A stretch of DNA of 64,000 bases from Macrothele yani. Taxonomy: Eukaryota; Arthropoda; Arachnida; Araneae; Macrothelidae. The stretch's first letter is position 1. Each line of letters opens with the position of its first letter. The translations under genes were made by a program, and so were the position numbers. The notes under the pieces were generated by a model. It saw nothing but the letters and a program-made list of their open reading frames with translations, searched no databases and had not been told where the DNA came from. The stretch covers positions 16,755,303 to 16,819,302 of the forward strand of contig CM077034.1 in assembly GCA_039090855.1 (NCBI GenBank), read 5' to 3'. Below, one piece after another: positions 1-9,942 of the stretch.

Positions 1-590
1 AATTTATTTTTACTCGTAAGAACCTTGTATTATGTCCGTTGAGTCTTTTCGTTGGGCAGGCGGTTCTGGACCTTCTTCCGTTGGAGTGAAATTGTTTGTA
101 GCTCTAATCATCAGAAGTTCCGCCTCGCTTCCGTGATTGCGGTTCAAGAAGGGGTCGTGTCAAAGAGATTCCGAATTGATTTCGTGTCCCAGTGTGTGTG
201 TGTCGGGCGTCGAAAAATGCCGTTCTTGTCAGTCGTTATCAGCGCCGCAGTATCGGAACATCAAGTCATCCGTCTTGTGCGAATTCTCGTCATCAGAGGG
301 GTGACTCAGGAAAGGATAGGATTGATATTTGTTTTAACGCCGATAAAACAAAAGGCGAAGAAGTGCCGTCGTCCAAGAGTCTGGCGATCAAAGACCGACC
401 GGGGTTGCTGACGACGACGATGAAACGCAGTTGTTTTGCGGGGCTTTCGACATAGATGCATGCGCGGGCACATCTGCTCGCTTTTCACTCCTCCTCCGTC
501 TGCGTTAAATTCTCGACGACAGCGAACTTCGCCGGCGAAAGTTAAAATCCTCTTCTCGTTAACTGTGATTCCCTGTTCAGCGTAAATTTT
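1..590. other. No recognisable gene
   Basis: Several short open frames overlap here on both strands, the longest about 119 codons at 52-411. None shows a domain, signal peptide or membrane segment I recognise, and the overlapping frames have similar lengths, as expected by chance. It could be unique host sequence or an old repeat. Confidence 0.5.
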
Positions 591-630
591 AACCAGTGTT
601 GTATTACATCCAGTGGCGTTTGCAGCGTTT

Positions 631-708
631 CTTTCAGGACTTTTTGGCCGGGGAGGGGGGGGGCAAATGAAACCTTAGAGGGGGCAAGTTTTCCATTTGC
701 TATATATA
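631..708 (-). repeat. Dispersed repeat fragment, inverted copy near 9 kb
   Basis: Read on the minus strand, this C-rich segment (TTGCCCCC, then CCCCTCCCCGGCCAAAA, then GTCCTGAAAG) matches 9029-9092 on the plus strand with scattered changes. It is followed by a TA run and the motif GTTACCGCTAA, whose complement recurs next to a TA run at about 6850. The element it belongs to is unknown. Confidence 0.6.
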
Positions 709-872
709 TATATATGTTACCGCTAATTCTATTACGAAAAGACTGAAGCAAAAAATTTTTTGACTCATACCAAGTACAACATAGAAAAGGTTATGTATTG
801 ACCGGTGTGAGTAAAAAGAGAAAAAAAAATAGAACAACTGAATGTAGAAAGTGTCGAGAATACTGAGCCTTG

Positions 873-2039
873 CAGGGTTCCCACTCAACCTGGAAAACAG
901 GGAAAACCTGGAATTCTCAGGGAATTTGAAAATGGTTCCAAAAATCAGGGAAAACTCAGGAAAAATTACCGTTTTTTTGTGAAAATCAGGGAAAACTCAG
1001 GGAAAATAACTCTCTCTCTCTCTCTCTCTTTTTTTTTTTTTTGTAAAAAACATAGGGTACTTTATTTTGCCAAAAAAAAAAAAAAAAATCCCTTATTTTT
1101 TCAAGATTTCAAACTTTTGCTTGCAATTACTGTTTGCCTAGAATTTGGCAGATCTTACTTTCAGTTATATTAAGTATTTCCTTTATTCTCTAAAAAAAAG
1201 ATGCAAATTGAATTTTTAAAATTGCCAGTTATTAAGCTTTTGTTCAATTTCTGCAGGCAGTTGTAACATGGAACAATTAGGCACAATGGCTCCTGCTTGC
1301 AGAAACACTTCACAAGAGAACCAACCAAATGATGGATCAAAGTCCTTTGTCTGTTGGTTCTTTTGAAACATGTTTCTTTGAACAGAGCCATTCCATCATT
1401 AAGCTTAGCTGCATTGTGTTATAGAAAAACTGAAATATTCAACTGGCAGATTTTTCCTTACATATTATATATGACCTGTTTCTATGGGAATGCATTTACA
1501 AATTCCATGTGGGTAGTATTCACAGTTATAACATGGAACAATTAGGCACAATGGCTCCTGCTTGAAGAAACACTTCACAAGAGAACCAACCAAATGATGG
1601 ATCAAAGTCCTTTGTCTGTTGGTTCTCTTGAAACATGTTTCTTTGAACAGAGCCATTCCATCATTAAGCTTAGCTGCATTGTGTTATAGAAAAACTGAAA
1701 CTATTCAACTGACAGATTTTTTCTTACATATGACCTGTTTCTATGGGAATGTATTTACAAATTCCGTGTGAGTAGTATTCACAAAAGTTCACGGAACTTT
1801 GGTACAGAAAATAATGTGCACAGTTAGTTGTTATTAATGAAAAGCAGGTAATTTTATAAAGACAAATTACATAAAGAATTTACAAGTGTGTGCTTTGGTG
1901 AGAAAAATGAATGGAATGGAATGAAATGTAACAATTCTTTGCAACATGCCACTCTGGAAAATTTTAAAAACCACCTGGAGAACCTGGAGAACCTGGAAAA
2001 GTCAGGGAATTTTTTTATTACTTTTAAGTGGGAACCCTG
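873..2039. mobile_element. Non-autonomous DNA transposon, copy A (hAT-like, 5-bp TSD)
   Basis: The ends are inverted: the left begins CAGGGTTCCCACT and the right ends AGTGGGAACCCTG. The 5-bp sequence CCTTG is present at 868-872 and 2040-2044, directly flanking the element, and reads as a target site duplication. Subterminal copies of CCTGGAAAA/CAGGGAATTT occur at both ends. The interior has two units of about 265 bp that start near CATGGAACAATTAGG (1267 and 1532). No transposase is encoded. The CAGGG end resembles hAT termini; the 5-bp rather than 8-bp duplication would fit the hAT5 type, but class assignment is inferred. Related copies lie at 9943 and 29393. Confidence 0.75.
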
Positions 2040-2393
2040 CCTTGGCTTTATCAAGGACCAGCAAAAACTCCACTTCCACAAAGACCTATTTAGAAATGGG
2101 TTTCTGCAAAGTCATAGATGCAAGTAATAAGCCCACCAAAAAAAAAAAAAAATTAAAAAAATATATATATGTCATAACCTCCACAGAGTTGTATGACCAA
2201 GCTTTAGTTAACAATTTAGCTTTGCATCCATAACTTTCCTGGCCCTACCCATGCTCTTCATCTGTTACTGTTAAACAGAAAGAAGATGATTATAGAAAAC
2301 TCAAGTTGTAAGAGTGACATAATGAATCAGAAATAATGTTCAGCAATAACAAATTGCCAAGTTCGCCTGAGAGAGAATTTAAACCTGAATAGC
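2040..2393. other. Spacer between transposon and array, no gene seen
   Basis: AT-rich sequence with a poly(A) run near 2138 and a short TA run. It leads into the tandem array that follows. No coding signal or structural RNA is recognisable. Confidence 0.5.
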
Positions 2394-4642
2394 AATACTA
2401 AAGTACTGCAAATTCTTGAACATTGCAATAAAAAAGGAAATATTAATTTTTTTCTAAAGCACATATTTTTGAAAGAAAACTGGATTATAAAACCCCTACT
2501 ACACAACTTCTGACAACACAAAAACGAGAGTAAAATAAAGACTAATAAACTAAAGAAATGCTTTGTGAAGGTTATATGACATAAACAATTAGTTGCAATA
2601 TGTACAAAGTATTTCAGAAGTGCTTTAAGTGCATAATTAAGTAGTTATTAAGACCTTAACTACATTGAAAACACATCGCAGACTGTTTTACTAACACATC
2701 GCAGACTGTTTTACTAACACATCGCAGACTGTTTTACTAACACATCGCAGACTGTTTATACTAAAAGTACTACAAATTCTTTAAACATTGCAATAAAAAA
2801 GGAAATATTAATTTTTTTTCTAAAGCACATATTTTTGAAAGAAAACTGGATTATAAAACCCCTACTACACAACTTCTGACAACACAAAAACGAGAGTAAA
2901 ATAAAGACAATAATAAACTAAAGAAATGCTTTGTGAAGGTTGTATGACATAAACAATTAGTTGCAATATGTACAAAGTATTTCAGAAGTGCTTTAAGTGC
3001 ATAATTAAGTAGTTATTAAGACCTTTTAACTACATTGAAAACACATCGCAGACTGTTTTACTAACACATCGCAGACTGTTTATACTAAAGTACTACAAAT
3101 TCTTAAACATTGCAATAAAATAGGAAATATTAATTTTTTTTCTAAAGCACATATTTTTGAAAGAAAACTGGATTATAAAAACCCCCTACTACACAACTTC
3201 TGACAACACAAAAACGAGAGTAAAATAAAGACAATAATAAACTAAAGAAATGCTTTGTGAAGGTTGTATGACATAAACAATTAGTTGCAATATGTACAAA
3301 GTATTTCAGAAGTGCTTTAAGTGCATAATTAAGTAGTTATTAAGACCTTTTAACTACATTGAAAACACATCGCAGACTGTTTTACTAACACATCGCAGAC
3401 TGTTTATACTAAAGTACTACAAATTCTTAAACATTGCAATAAAATAGGAAATATTAATTTTTTTTCTAAAGCACAGATTCTTGAAAGAAAACTGGATTAT
3501 AAAAACCCCCTACTACACAACTTCTGACAACACAAAAACGAGAATAAAATAAAGACAATAATAAACTAAAGAAATGCTTTGTGAAGGTTATATGACATAA
3601 ACAATTAGTTGCAATATGTACAAAGTATTTCAGAAGTGCTTTAAGTGCATAATTAAGTAGTTATTAAGACCTTATCTACATTGAAACACACATCGCAGAC
3701 TGTTTTACTAACACATCGCAGACTGTTTATACTAAAGTACTACAAATTCTTAAACATTGCAATAAAATAGGAAATATTAATTTTTTTTCTAAAGCACAGA
3801 TTCTTGAAAGAAAACTGGATTATAAAAACCCCCTACTACACAACTTCTGACAACACAAAAACGAGAGTAAAATAAAGACAATAATAAACTAAAGAAATGC
3901 TTTGTGAAGGTTGTATGACATAAACAATTAGTTGCAATATGTACAAAGTATTTCAGAAGTGCTTTAAGTGCATAATTAAGTAGTTATTAAGACCTTAACT
4001 ACATTGAAAACACATCGCAGACTGTTTTACTAACACATCGCAGACTGTTTATACTAAAGTACTACAAATTCTTAAACATTGCAATAAAATAGGAAATATT
4101 AATTTTTTTCTAAAGCACAGATTCTTGAAAGAAAACTGGATTATAAAAACCCCCTACTACACAACTTCTGACAACACAAAAACGAGAATAAAATAAAGAC
4201 AATAATAAACTAAAGAAATGCTTTGTGAAGGTTATATGACATAAACAATTAGTTGCAATATGCACAAAGTATTTCAGAAGTGCTTTAAGTGCATAATTAA
4301 GTAGTTATTAAGACCTTAACTACATTGAAAACACATCGCAGACTGTTTATACTAAAGTACTACAAATTCTTAAACATTGCAATAAAATAGGAAATATTAA
4401 TTTTTTTTCTAAAGCACAGATTCTTGAAAGAAAACTGGATTATAAAAACCCCTACTACACAACTTCTGACAACACAAAAACGAGAATAAAATAAAGACAA
4501 TAATAAACTAAAGAAATGCTTTGTGAAGGTTATATGACATAAACAATTAGTTGCAATATGTACAAAGTATTTCAGAAGTGCTTTAAGTGCATAATTAAGT
4601 AGTTATTAAGACCTTATCTACATTGAAACACACATCGCAGAC
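2394..4642. repeat. Tandem array, about 322-bp unit with nested 23-bp sub-repeats
   Basis: The segment CATTGCAATAAAA recurs at 2421, 2786, 3108, 3432, 3755, 4077 and 4375, giving spacings of 365, 322, 324, 323, 322 and 298. Each unit ends in one to four copies of a 23-bp sub-repeat (ACACATCGCAGACTGTTTTA plus three bases), and sub-repeat number explains the length differences. Units are nearly identical. No coding frame is conserved. The array abuts the KRBA2-like element region. Confidence 0.9.
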
Positions 4643-5222
4643 TACAAGAACAATGGAACGGCCGGCAGCTTAGCCTTAGTTCCCAAAAAAAAAAAAACGC
4701 GCAAAGTTACCAAGAAAAGAAAGAGTTAAAATCCGCAAAAAAGTTAATAGACTTGCTAGTGCCTAAATGCTTAAAGCAAAAAATAGAAATAATGTTCAAG
4801 AAGTTCAAACATTGAACTTGGAAAACCTAAAGTGCAGAGATCAGTTATTCTACAGATTATCTAGGTAATGTGCAGATTAACTAGGGTGATCCTTTAAAGT
4901 GCCGAAAATTGTTTCATTGCTCAAATTACCTAGGTAATCTGCAAATTATTACCTAGATAATCTGCACATTACCTACTAAGCACTCGTTAAAGTGAAAATA
5001 AGATCTTTGCTGGAACAACAGCAACGTTTCTGTACGCTTAAATTAACATACTGTTATTTATTTATTTTTCGATATATAAAGAATCAAGTTAATACAATCA
5101 ACAAATTAGTTGATGGAATCAATCATGAATCAATTAAAAAACTATAATAGAAAAAATCAAACGGTTTAAAATATTATTATAATTAAGGAAATGAATTTGC
5201 AAAACATATGATAAAATTATGC
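4643..5222. other. AT-rich spacer with CCTAGG-centred palindromes
   Basis: Between the array and the KRBA2-like fragment, 4850-4980 holds several copies of a motif close to TTACCTAGGTAATNTGCA in both orientations, including a perfect 14-bp palindrome ATTACCTAGGTAAT at about 4926. Similar motifs recur at 6735-6840 on the far side of the KRBA2-like fragment, so the two clusters could be parts of the inverted ends of one element. This pairing is my inference. Confidence 0.45.
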
Positions 5223-5751
5223 TTACTTATTAGTGCAATCTAAAGATTGGTGACACTTTGAATTACATAGCAATTGGTTTTTGCGACAAGCACACCTATT
5301 TGTGGTACATTTAGATTTGCAGTCACATTTTCTGAAACCCTGCCCAGTACCAAGGGATTGCTTTATTGCTGTTTGACGTAAAGATATTTCTACAGCAGGG
5401 ACATGTTCTTTCGTTAAAAATCTCTCTTTGCAAACACTGAATTCAGATTTTGCATACAATTGTTTTAAAATACCCGTTTTAGTACCAAGTTTATAAAAGC
5501 CATCCTCTGTTTTTACTAAGAACCACAGCTAAAATCGAGCGGGCATCAGTTTTTGCTCTGTCTACTTCTGGTACTTTAATTCTCACAGTGACACCTTCAT
5601 CGACATTTAGGTGGTTTGCATTAGAAACTGCTAACATTTTCTTTGTTTGCTTTTCTAAACCTTTCTTGGCTTCATCACACTGTAGTTTCTGATCCATATG
5701 CTTTTTACAGATGTTGCACAATACATTCTGTAACGTATACTCTCGATTCAC
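5223..5751 (-). pseudogene. KRBA2-like (integrase-derived) C-terminal fragment with CXC motif
   Basis: Two adjacent minus-strand frames (5491-5751 and 5223-5459) read as one protein broken by a single-base frameshift near 5510. The first part contains a segment ending VDRAKTDARSILAVV, which resembles the small beta-barrel region after the integrase core in KRBA2-like proteins of invertebrates. The second carries a cysteine-rich stretch with the pattern CxC-x3-C-x4-CxC-x6-C-x3-C-x5-C, as in tesmin/TSO1-like CXC domains that end these proteins. The integrase catalytic core is absent. In that family such proteins come from DNA-transposon or retroelement integrases. The coding end plus about 400 bp upstream recur at 50,325-50,720. 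Confidence 0.65.
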
Positions 5752-5925
5752 TTTCCTTTTGATTTTACTATCTCTGGTTATTTTATTTTTCTATGTAAAT
5801 TATCTTCTTACTGAACGAGATGTTATTTCTCCCGCTGAATGAGATCTGGCAATGAGTGTAAGTCATGACGTGGTGGTAGCCAGTATAAATAGGCGCGTTC
5901 AACGATGCAAAAAGGAGAGAGTTTG
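5752..5925 (-). promoter_or_regulatory. Conserved 5' region with TATA-like box
   Basis: This stretch is conserved between two element copies (here and, in opposite orientation, around 50,550-50,700). Both contain a TATA-like box followed by GC (GTATAAATAGGCGCG here on plus, GTATATATAGGCGCG in the other copy read the same way) and the shared block GTCATGACTTACACTC on the coding strand. The box is near-symmetric, so the direction of transcription cannot be decided from it. Confidence 0.4.
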
Positions 5926-6215
5926 TTTATGAGGAGAGCGTTTGTTGTTGTACAGAGAGCGTTGGTTTATGTGAAGGAGAGCGTTTGTTGTTGTATAGAG
6001 AGAGCGTTTGTTGTATAGAGAGAGCGTTTGTTGTTGTACAGAGAGCGTTGGTTTATGTGAAGGAGAGCGTTTGTTGTTGTATAGAGAGAGCGTTTGTTGT
6101 TGTACAGAGAGCGTTGGTTTATGTGAAGGAGAGCGTTTGTTGTTGTATAGAGAGAGCGTTTGTTGTACGAAGTGAGCTGTGGTTTATGTGTCAGAAAGCT
6201 GGTGCTGTGTAAAGA
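5925..6215 (+). repeat. Minisatellite, GAGAGCGTTTGTTGT repeats
   Basis: Short units of about 19-27 bp (GAGAGCGTTTGTTGTTGTA, and GAGAGCGTTGGTTTATGTGAAG) alternate and form a higher unit of about 66 bp. The other copy of the surrounding element, at 50.4-50.5 kb, lacks this expansion, so it arose inside this copy. Confidence 0.8.
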
Positions 6216-6239
6216 GAGTTCGTTTATGTGAGAGCGAGA

Positions 6240-6734
6240 AGTCTCAATAATAATTAATTTGTTGTAAGTACGTTTTTCTCAGTTCATAGTTACTGTCAGA
6301 CCTCTGTCTGGCTGTTAGGTTTATTTCATTTAGTGTTATTAGTAACAACCAGCATAAGACTTTATTCATCTTAATTACTACTACAACATTACTACCAGTT
6401 ATAAGCTTGATTATTATTATTACTACACTACTAGCAGGAAAGTTTATTCATAATTAATAACACAACAACCATTAGAAGAAGCGTTAGCTTAGTACAAGCA
6501 TTGAATTCACTATAATATTAGTGAAAGCTGTATTCACGATAATTAGCTTAGTTAAAAAGCCATATTCATTATAATTCTTACCATACCCTTTCTCTTTAGG
6601 ATCTATTTCATCGCAAATTACGTGAACAAACATATCATACGAAACCAAACTAAAAGTGGAGGGAGGGGGGGAAGGTGTAGGGAAAGGAAATGAGAGAAAC
6701 AAGCTGTTGAACTTTAACGATACGGAAGCCGTTA
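6240..6734. other. Element flank with trinucleotide-like runs, no gene
   Basis: The first 80 bp contain GTCAGACCTCTGTCTGGC, which recurs inverted at about 50,328 and marks the shared end of the KRBA2-like element copies. Beyond it are degenerate ATT/ACT/ACA runs. The minus-strand frame at 6484-6744 shows no recognisable domain. Confidence 0.5.
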
Positions 6735-6882
6735 ATGTGCACATTACCTAGGTAAAGTGCGGAAAAATCTTGATTTCGCACGTTAACGGAGCGAATCAGT
6801 TAATCTGCAGATTAGCTAGGTAATGTGCACATTAACGGCTTTCGAACTTTAGCGGTAACATATATATATATATATATATAAT
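6735..6882. repeat. CCTAGG palindrome cluster and TA run
   Basis: Contains GTGCACATTACCTAGGTAA and, inverted, TTAGCTAGGTAATGTGCACA, forming imperfect inverted repeats, followed by TTAGCGGTAACAT and a TA dinucleotide run. The TTAGCGGTAACAT plus TA-run junction is also found inverted at about 700-725. Confidence 0.6.
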
Positions 6883-7123
6883 TATTTTATCTCCTTTTTA
6901 CTCATACTTGTTAGTTTTTGAGTATTTCTTAGTTATTTTAGTACCAGGTAAAGATTTTTTTGCATCTGTCTCTCCTTAATAGTATGTGAATTCTGAATAT
7001 TCATAACTGCTGCGTTGCGCATCATGATCTTCAAGTTTTTTAGCAAATTTAGTTTTAAATTCTTAGGTAAAAAATTTGTCTTTGACTCTGCTCTTGGGTA
7101 TATAATTGTAACTACTATATTTA

Positions 7124-8128
7124 TATCATCATCATTGTCAACCATTATCAATCCACTGCTGGACGAAGGTCTCCCCAAGTTTCTTCCACAACGGTCTGTC
7201 TTGTGCCAGTCTCCTCCATGTCACTCCCGCATACTTTCGAATTTCATCCACCCATCTCCCATGTGGTCTTCTTCTGTGTCTTTTCCTGTCCCTTGGAATC
7301 CAATCTAAAATTTCGGCTGTCCATCGATGGTCTGTCCTTCTGGCAGTATGTCCAGCCCATTGCCATTTCAGGGATTTAACTCTGATCATGATGTCTTCCT
7401 CTCTTGTCATTTTCGGATCCACGAGTTCCTCTTCTTATCTCTCCTGGTTACACCAAGCACGCACCTCTCCATGCTGCTTTGAGTTGTCTGCAGCCTTTGT
7501 ATGTCTCTTTTAGTTAAGGTCCACGTCTCTGCACCATACGTAAGCACTGGAAGGATGCATTGATCAAACACTTTTCTTTTAAGACATAATGGCATATTGC
7601 TCTTGAAAATTATGCTGTTTCTTCCAAAAGCTCTCCAGGCAAGTTTTGTACGCCGATTAATTTCTTCATCAATGTGACCCTCACTTGATATCTGCTGTCC
7701 AAGATAAACGTACGTGTCTGTTATCTCCAGCTTTTCTCCATCAATCGATAAATCTTCATTTCTTGTAAAAGCATTGAACATCACTTTTGTCTATTAAAAG
7801 TTCATTTTTAATCCCACTTCTTTACTCTTGTCAGCAAGTTCCTGGATTATACTCTGCAGCTCTGATGGGGTAGTTGCAAAAATGACTACGTCATCAGCAA
7901 AACGAAGGTGGGTTAGATAATCTCCATTAATCTTTATCCCTTTGTATTCCCAGTTCAGTGATTGAAAGACATATGTGGCATTAAAGAGCTTCGGAGATAT
8001 GGTGTCACCTTGTCTCACTCCCTTTCCAATTTTTATGTGTGTTGTATTTTCAAAGAGCCGAATCTTTGCACTTGCATTTTCATAGATGTTTTTAATAATA
8101 TTAATGTATGCATCTTCAATACCGCATA
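7124..8128 (-). mobile_element. RTE-type LINE 3' end, minus-strand arm of a palindrome
   Basis: Minus-strand reading gives the C-terminal third of an RTE-like reverse transcriptase: QGDTISPKLFN, the FADD catalytic box and the conserved tail ending FVQQWIDNG. It is broken into three frames (7794-8150, 7407-7784, 7138-7422). The 3' end terminates in an (ATG)n tail at 7124-7136, as typical for RTE elements. The 5' part (endonuclease, most of the RT) is missing. It joins head-to-head with the plus-strand copy at about 8124-8130. Confidence 0.85.
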
Positions 8129-8130
8129 TA

Positions 8131-9012
8131 TATAAGCTCTTTAATGTCACATTGGAAAATGTCTTTCAATCACTGAACTGGGAAAACAAAGGGATAAAGA
8201 TTAATGGAGATTATCTCACCCACCTTCGTTTTGCTGATGACATAGTCATTTTTGCAACTACCCCATCAGAGCTACAGAGTATGATCCAGGAACTTGCTGA
8301 CAAGAGTAAAGAAGTGGGATTAAAAATGAACTTTCAGAAGACAAAAGTGATGTACAATGCTTTTACAAGAAATGAAGATTTATCGATTGATGGAGAAAAG
8401 CTGGAGATAACAGACACGTACGTTTATCTTGGACAGCAGATATCAAGTGAGGGTCACATTGGTGAAGAAATTAATCGGCGTACAAAACTTGCCTGGAGAG
8501 CTTTTGGAAGAAACAGCATAATTTTCAAGAGCAATATGCCATTATGTCTTAAAAGAAAAGTGTTTGATCAATGCATCCTTCCAGTGCTTACGTATGGTGC
8601 AGAGACGTGGACCTTAGCTAAAAGAGACATACAAAGGCTGCAGACAACTCAAAGAAACATGGAGAGGTGCATGCTTGGTGTAAACAGGAGAGATAAGAGG
8701 AGGAACATGTGGATCCGAAAAATGACAAGAGTGGAAGACATCATGATCAGAGTTAAATCCCTGAAATGGCAATGGGCTGGACATACTGCCAGAAAGACAG
8801 ATCATCGATGGACAGCCGAAATTTTAGATTGGATTCCAAGGGACAGGAAAAGAATCAGAAGAAGACCACATGGGAGATGGGTGGATGAAATTCGAAAGTA
8901 TGCAGGGGTGACATGGAGGAGACTGGCACAAGACAGACCGTTGTGGAGGAAACTTGGGGAGACCTTCGTCCAGCAGTGGATTGATAATGGTTGACAATGA
9001 TGATGATGATGA
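8131..9012 (+). mobile_element. RTE-type LINE 3' end, plus-strand arm of a palindrome
   Basis: A single uninterrupted reading frame to 8994 encodes the RTE reverse transcriptase from just before the FADD box (8230-8241) to the conserved C-terminus. The in-frame ATG at 8086 lies outside the LINE sequence, in the opposite arm, so it is not a real start. The stop is followed by GACAATGATGATGATGATG, the (ATG)n tail. RT motifs A and B and the APE endonuclease are absent, so this is a dead 5'-truncated copy despite the open frame. Confidence 0.85.
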
Positions 9013-9028
9013 TATATTTACAATTAAA

Positions 9029-9092
9029 AACTTGCCCCCTGTAAAGTTTCATTTGCCTCCACCCCTCTCCCGGTCAAAATGTCCTGAAAGAA
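9029..9092 (+). repeat. Dispersed repeat fragment, second copy
   Basis: Matches the reverse complement of 631-708 (ACTTGCCCCC, TTTCATTTGCC, GTCCTGAAAG). It lies immediately outside the RTE palindrome, so it is probably part of the sequence the LINE pair landed in. Confidence 0.6.
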
Positions 9093-9942
9093 GCAGAGCT
9101 TGTTCGAAAAGATCAAGATTTTACTGTATTTTGCTTTCGATGAAATTAACGCGATGGCACCATTCTAAACTTCCTCTCTGCTTCATTTTTCTTTTCGTTT
9201 GGAGGCAAATTAATTTGTTTTATACCAGATTACTCGGTTGAAAGCGTCGTTCTAGGTGAAGGGCGTGATTTTCTTTTTAATTTAGCAAAGCGCTGTGTTT
9301 TTCGCTTATTACTCAGTGGGCCTACTTGGGAGCAATGACTCGGGAACAAGTTTTCTGATTCATGAATTTATCTTTAGCAACGTATAATTTTGGAGGGGAA
9401 AAGAAATCACCGTGGTTGAAGGAATTTATTATATATATAGTAGCAGCCTTCGAAATGAACGCGTTCGTTTTTCTCTCTCTTCAGAAACGGTGGTTAATAC
9501 TTTTCTTCTAGAAATTAGCGGTGGTTCAAGTTGCGCTTAAACTGAGCATCTGCTCTGATAAGGGGACGACTTAAATGCCGTTTCTGCGGCTCCTGAATAT
9601 TTAATGTGATCGTTGAACTGGTTTTCTGGCCGACGAAATTGTTTAATCTGCGCGAACGCTGCCTCCAACCATTACTCACTTCACGCGTTTTGGTGGGTAT
9701 TACAATAGTAAGGGATTCTCATTGGCGAAACCAGACGCGATTAATCATACCCAGCGTCGCATGTCGCTTTCGACGTCACTTTCAACCGAAACTTGCGACT
9801 TCTACCGTCTTTAAAGTATTAACTTTGCAGCAAACGCCGCCTGTGATTGCGACTTTTTGCGAGTTCACGCCGGAAGCGCAGCAAAATCCGATTCCATACC
9901 AGCGCTAGAACAAAAAATACAGTCAACTCCGCTCATAGTAAA
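9093..9942. other. No recognisable gene
   Basis: Mixed-composition sequence. A 100-codon frame at 9606-9908 has no recognisable domain and no conservation evidence within the window. This may be single-copy host DNA. Confidence 0.45.

Noticed and set aside
8086..8994. Intact 302-residue reverse transcriptase gene
   Set aside because: The frame is open, but it lacks RT motifs A and B and the endonuclease, and its ATG lies in the opposite LINE arm.
9606..9908. 100-codon frame as a possible host exon
   Set aside because: No recognisable domain or splice evidence that I can judge by eye; left as unassigned.
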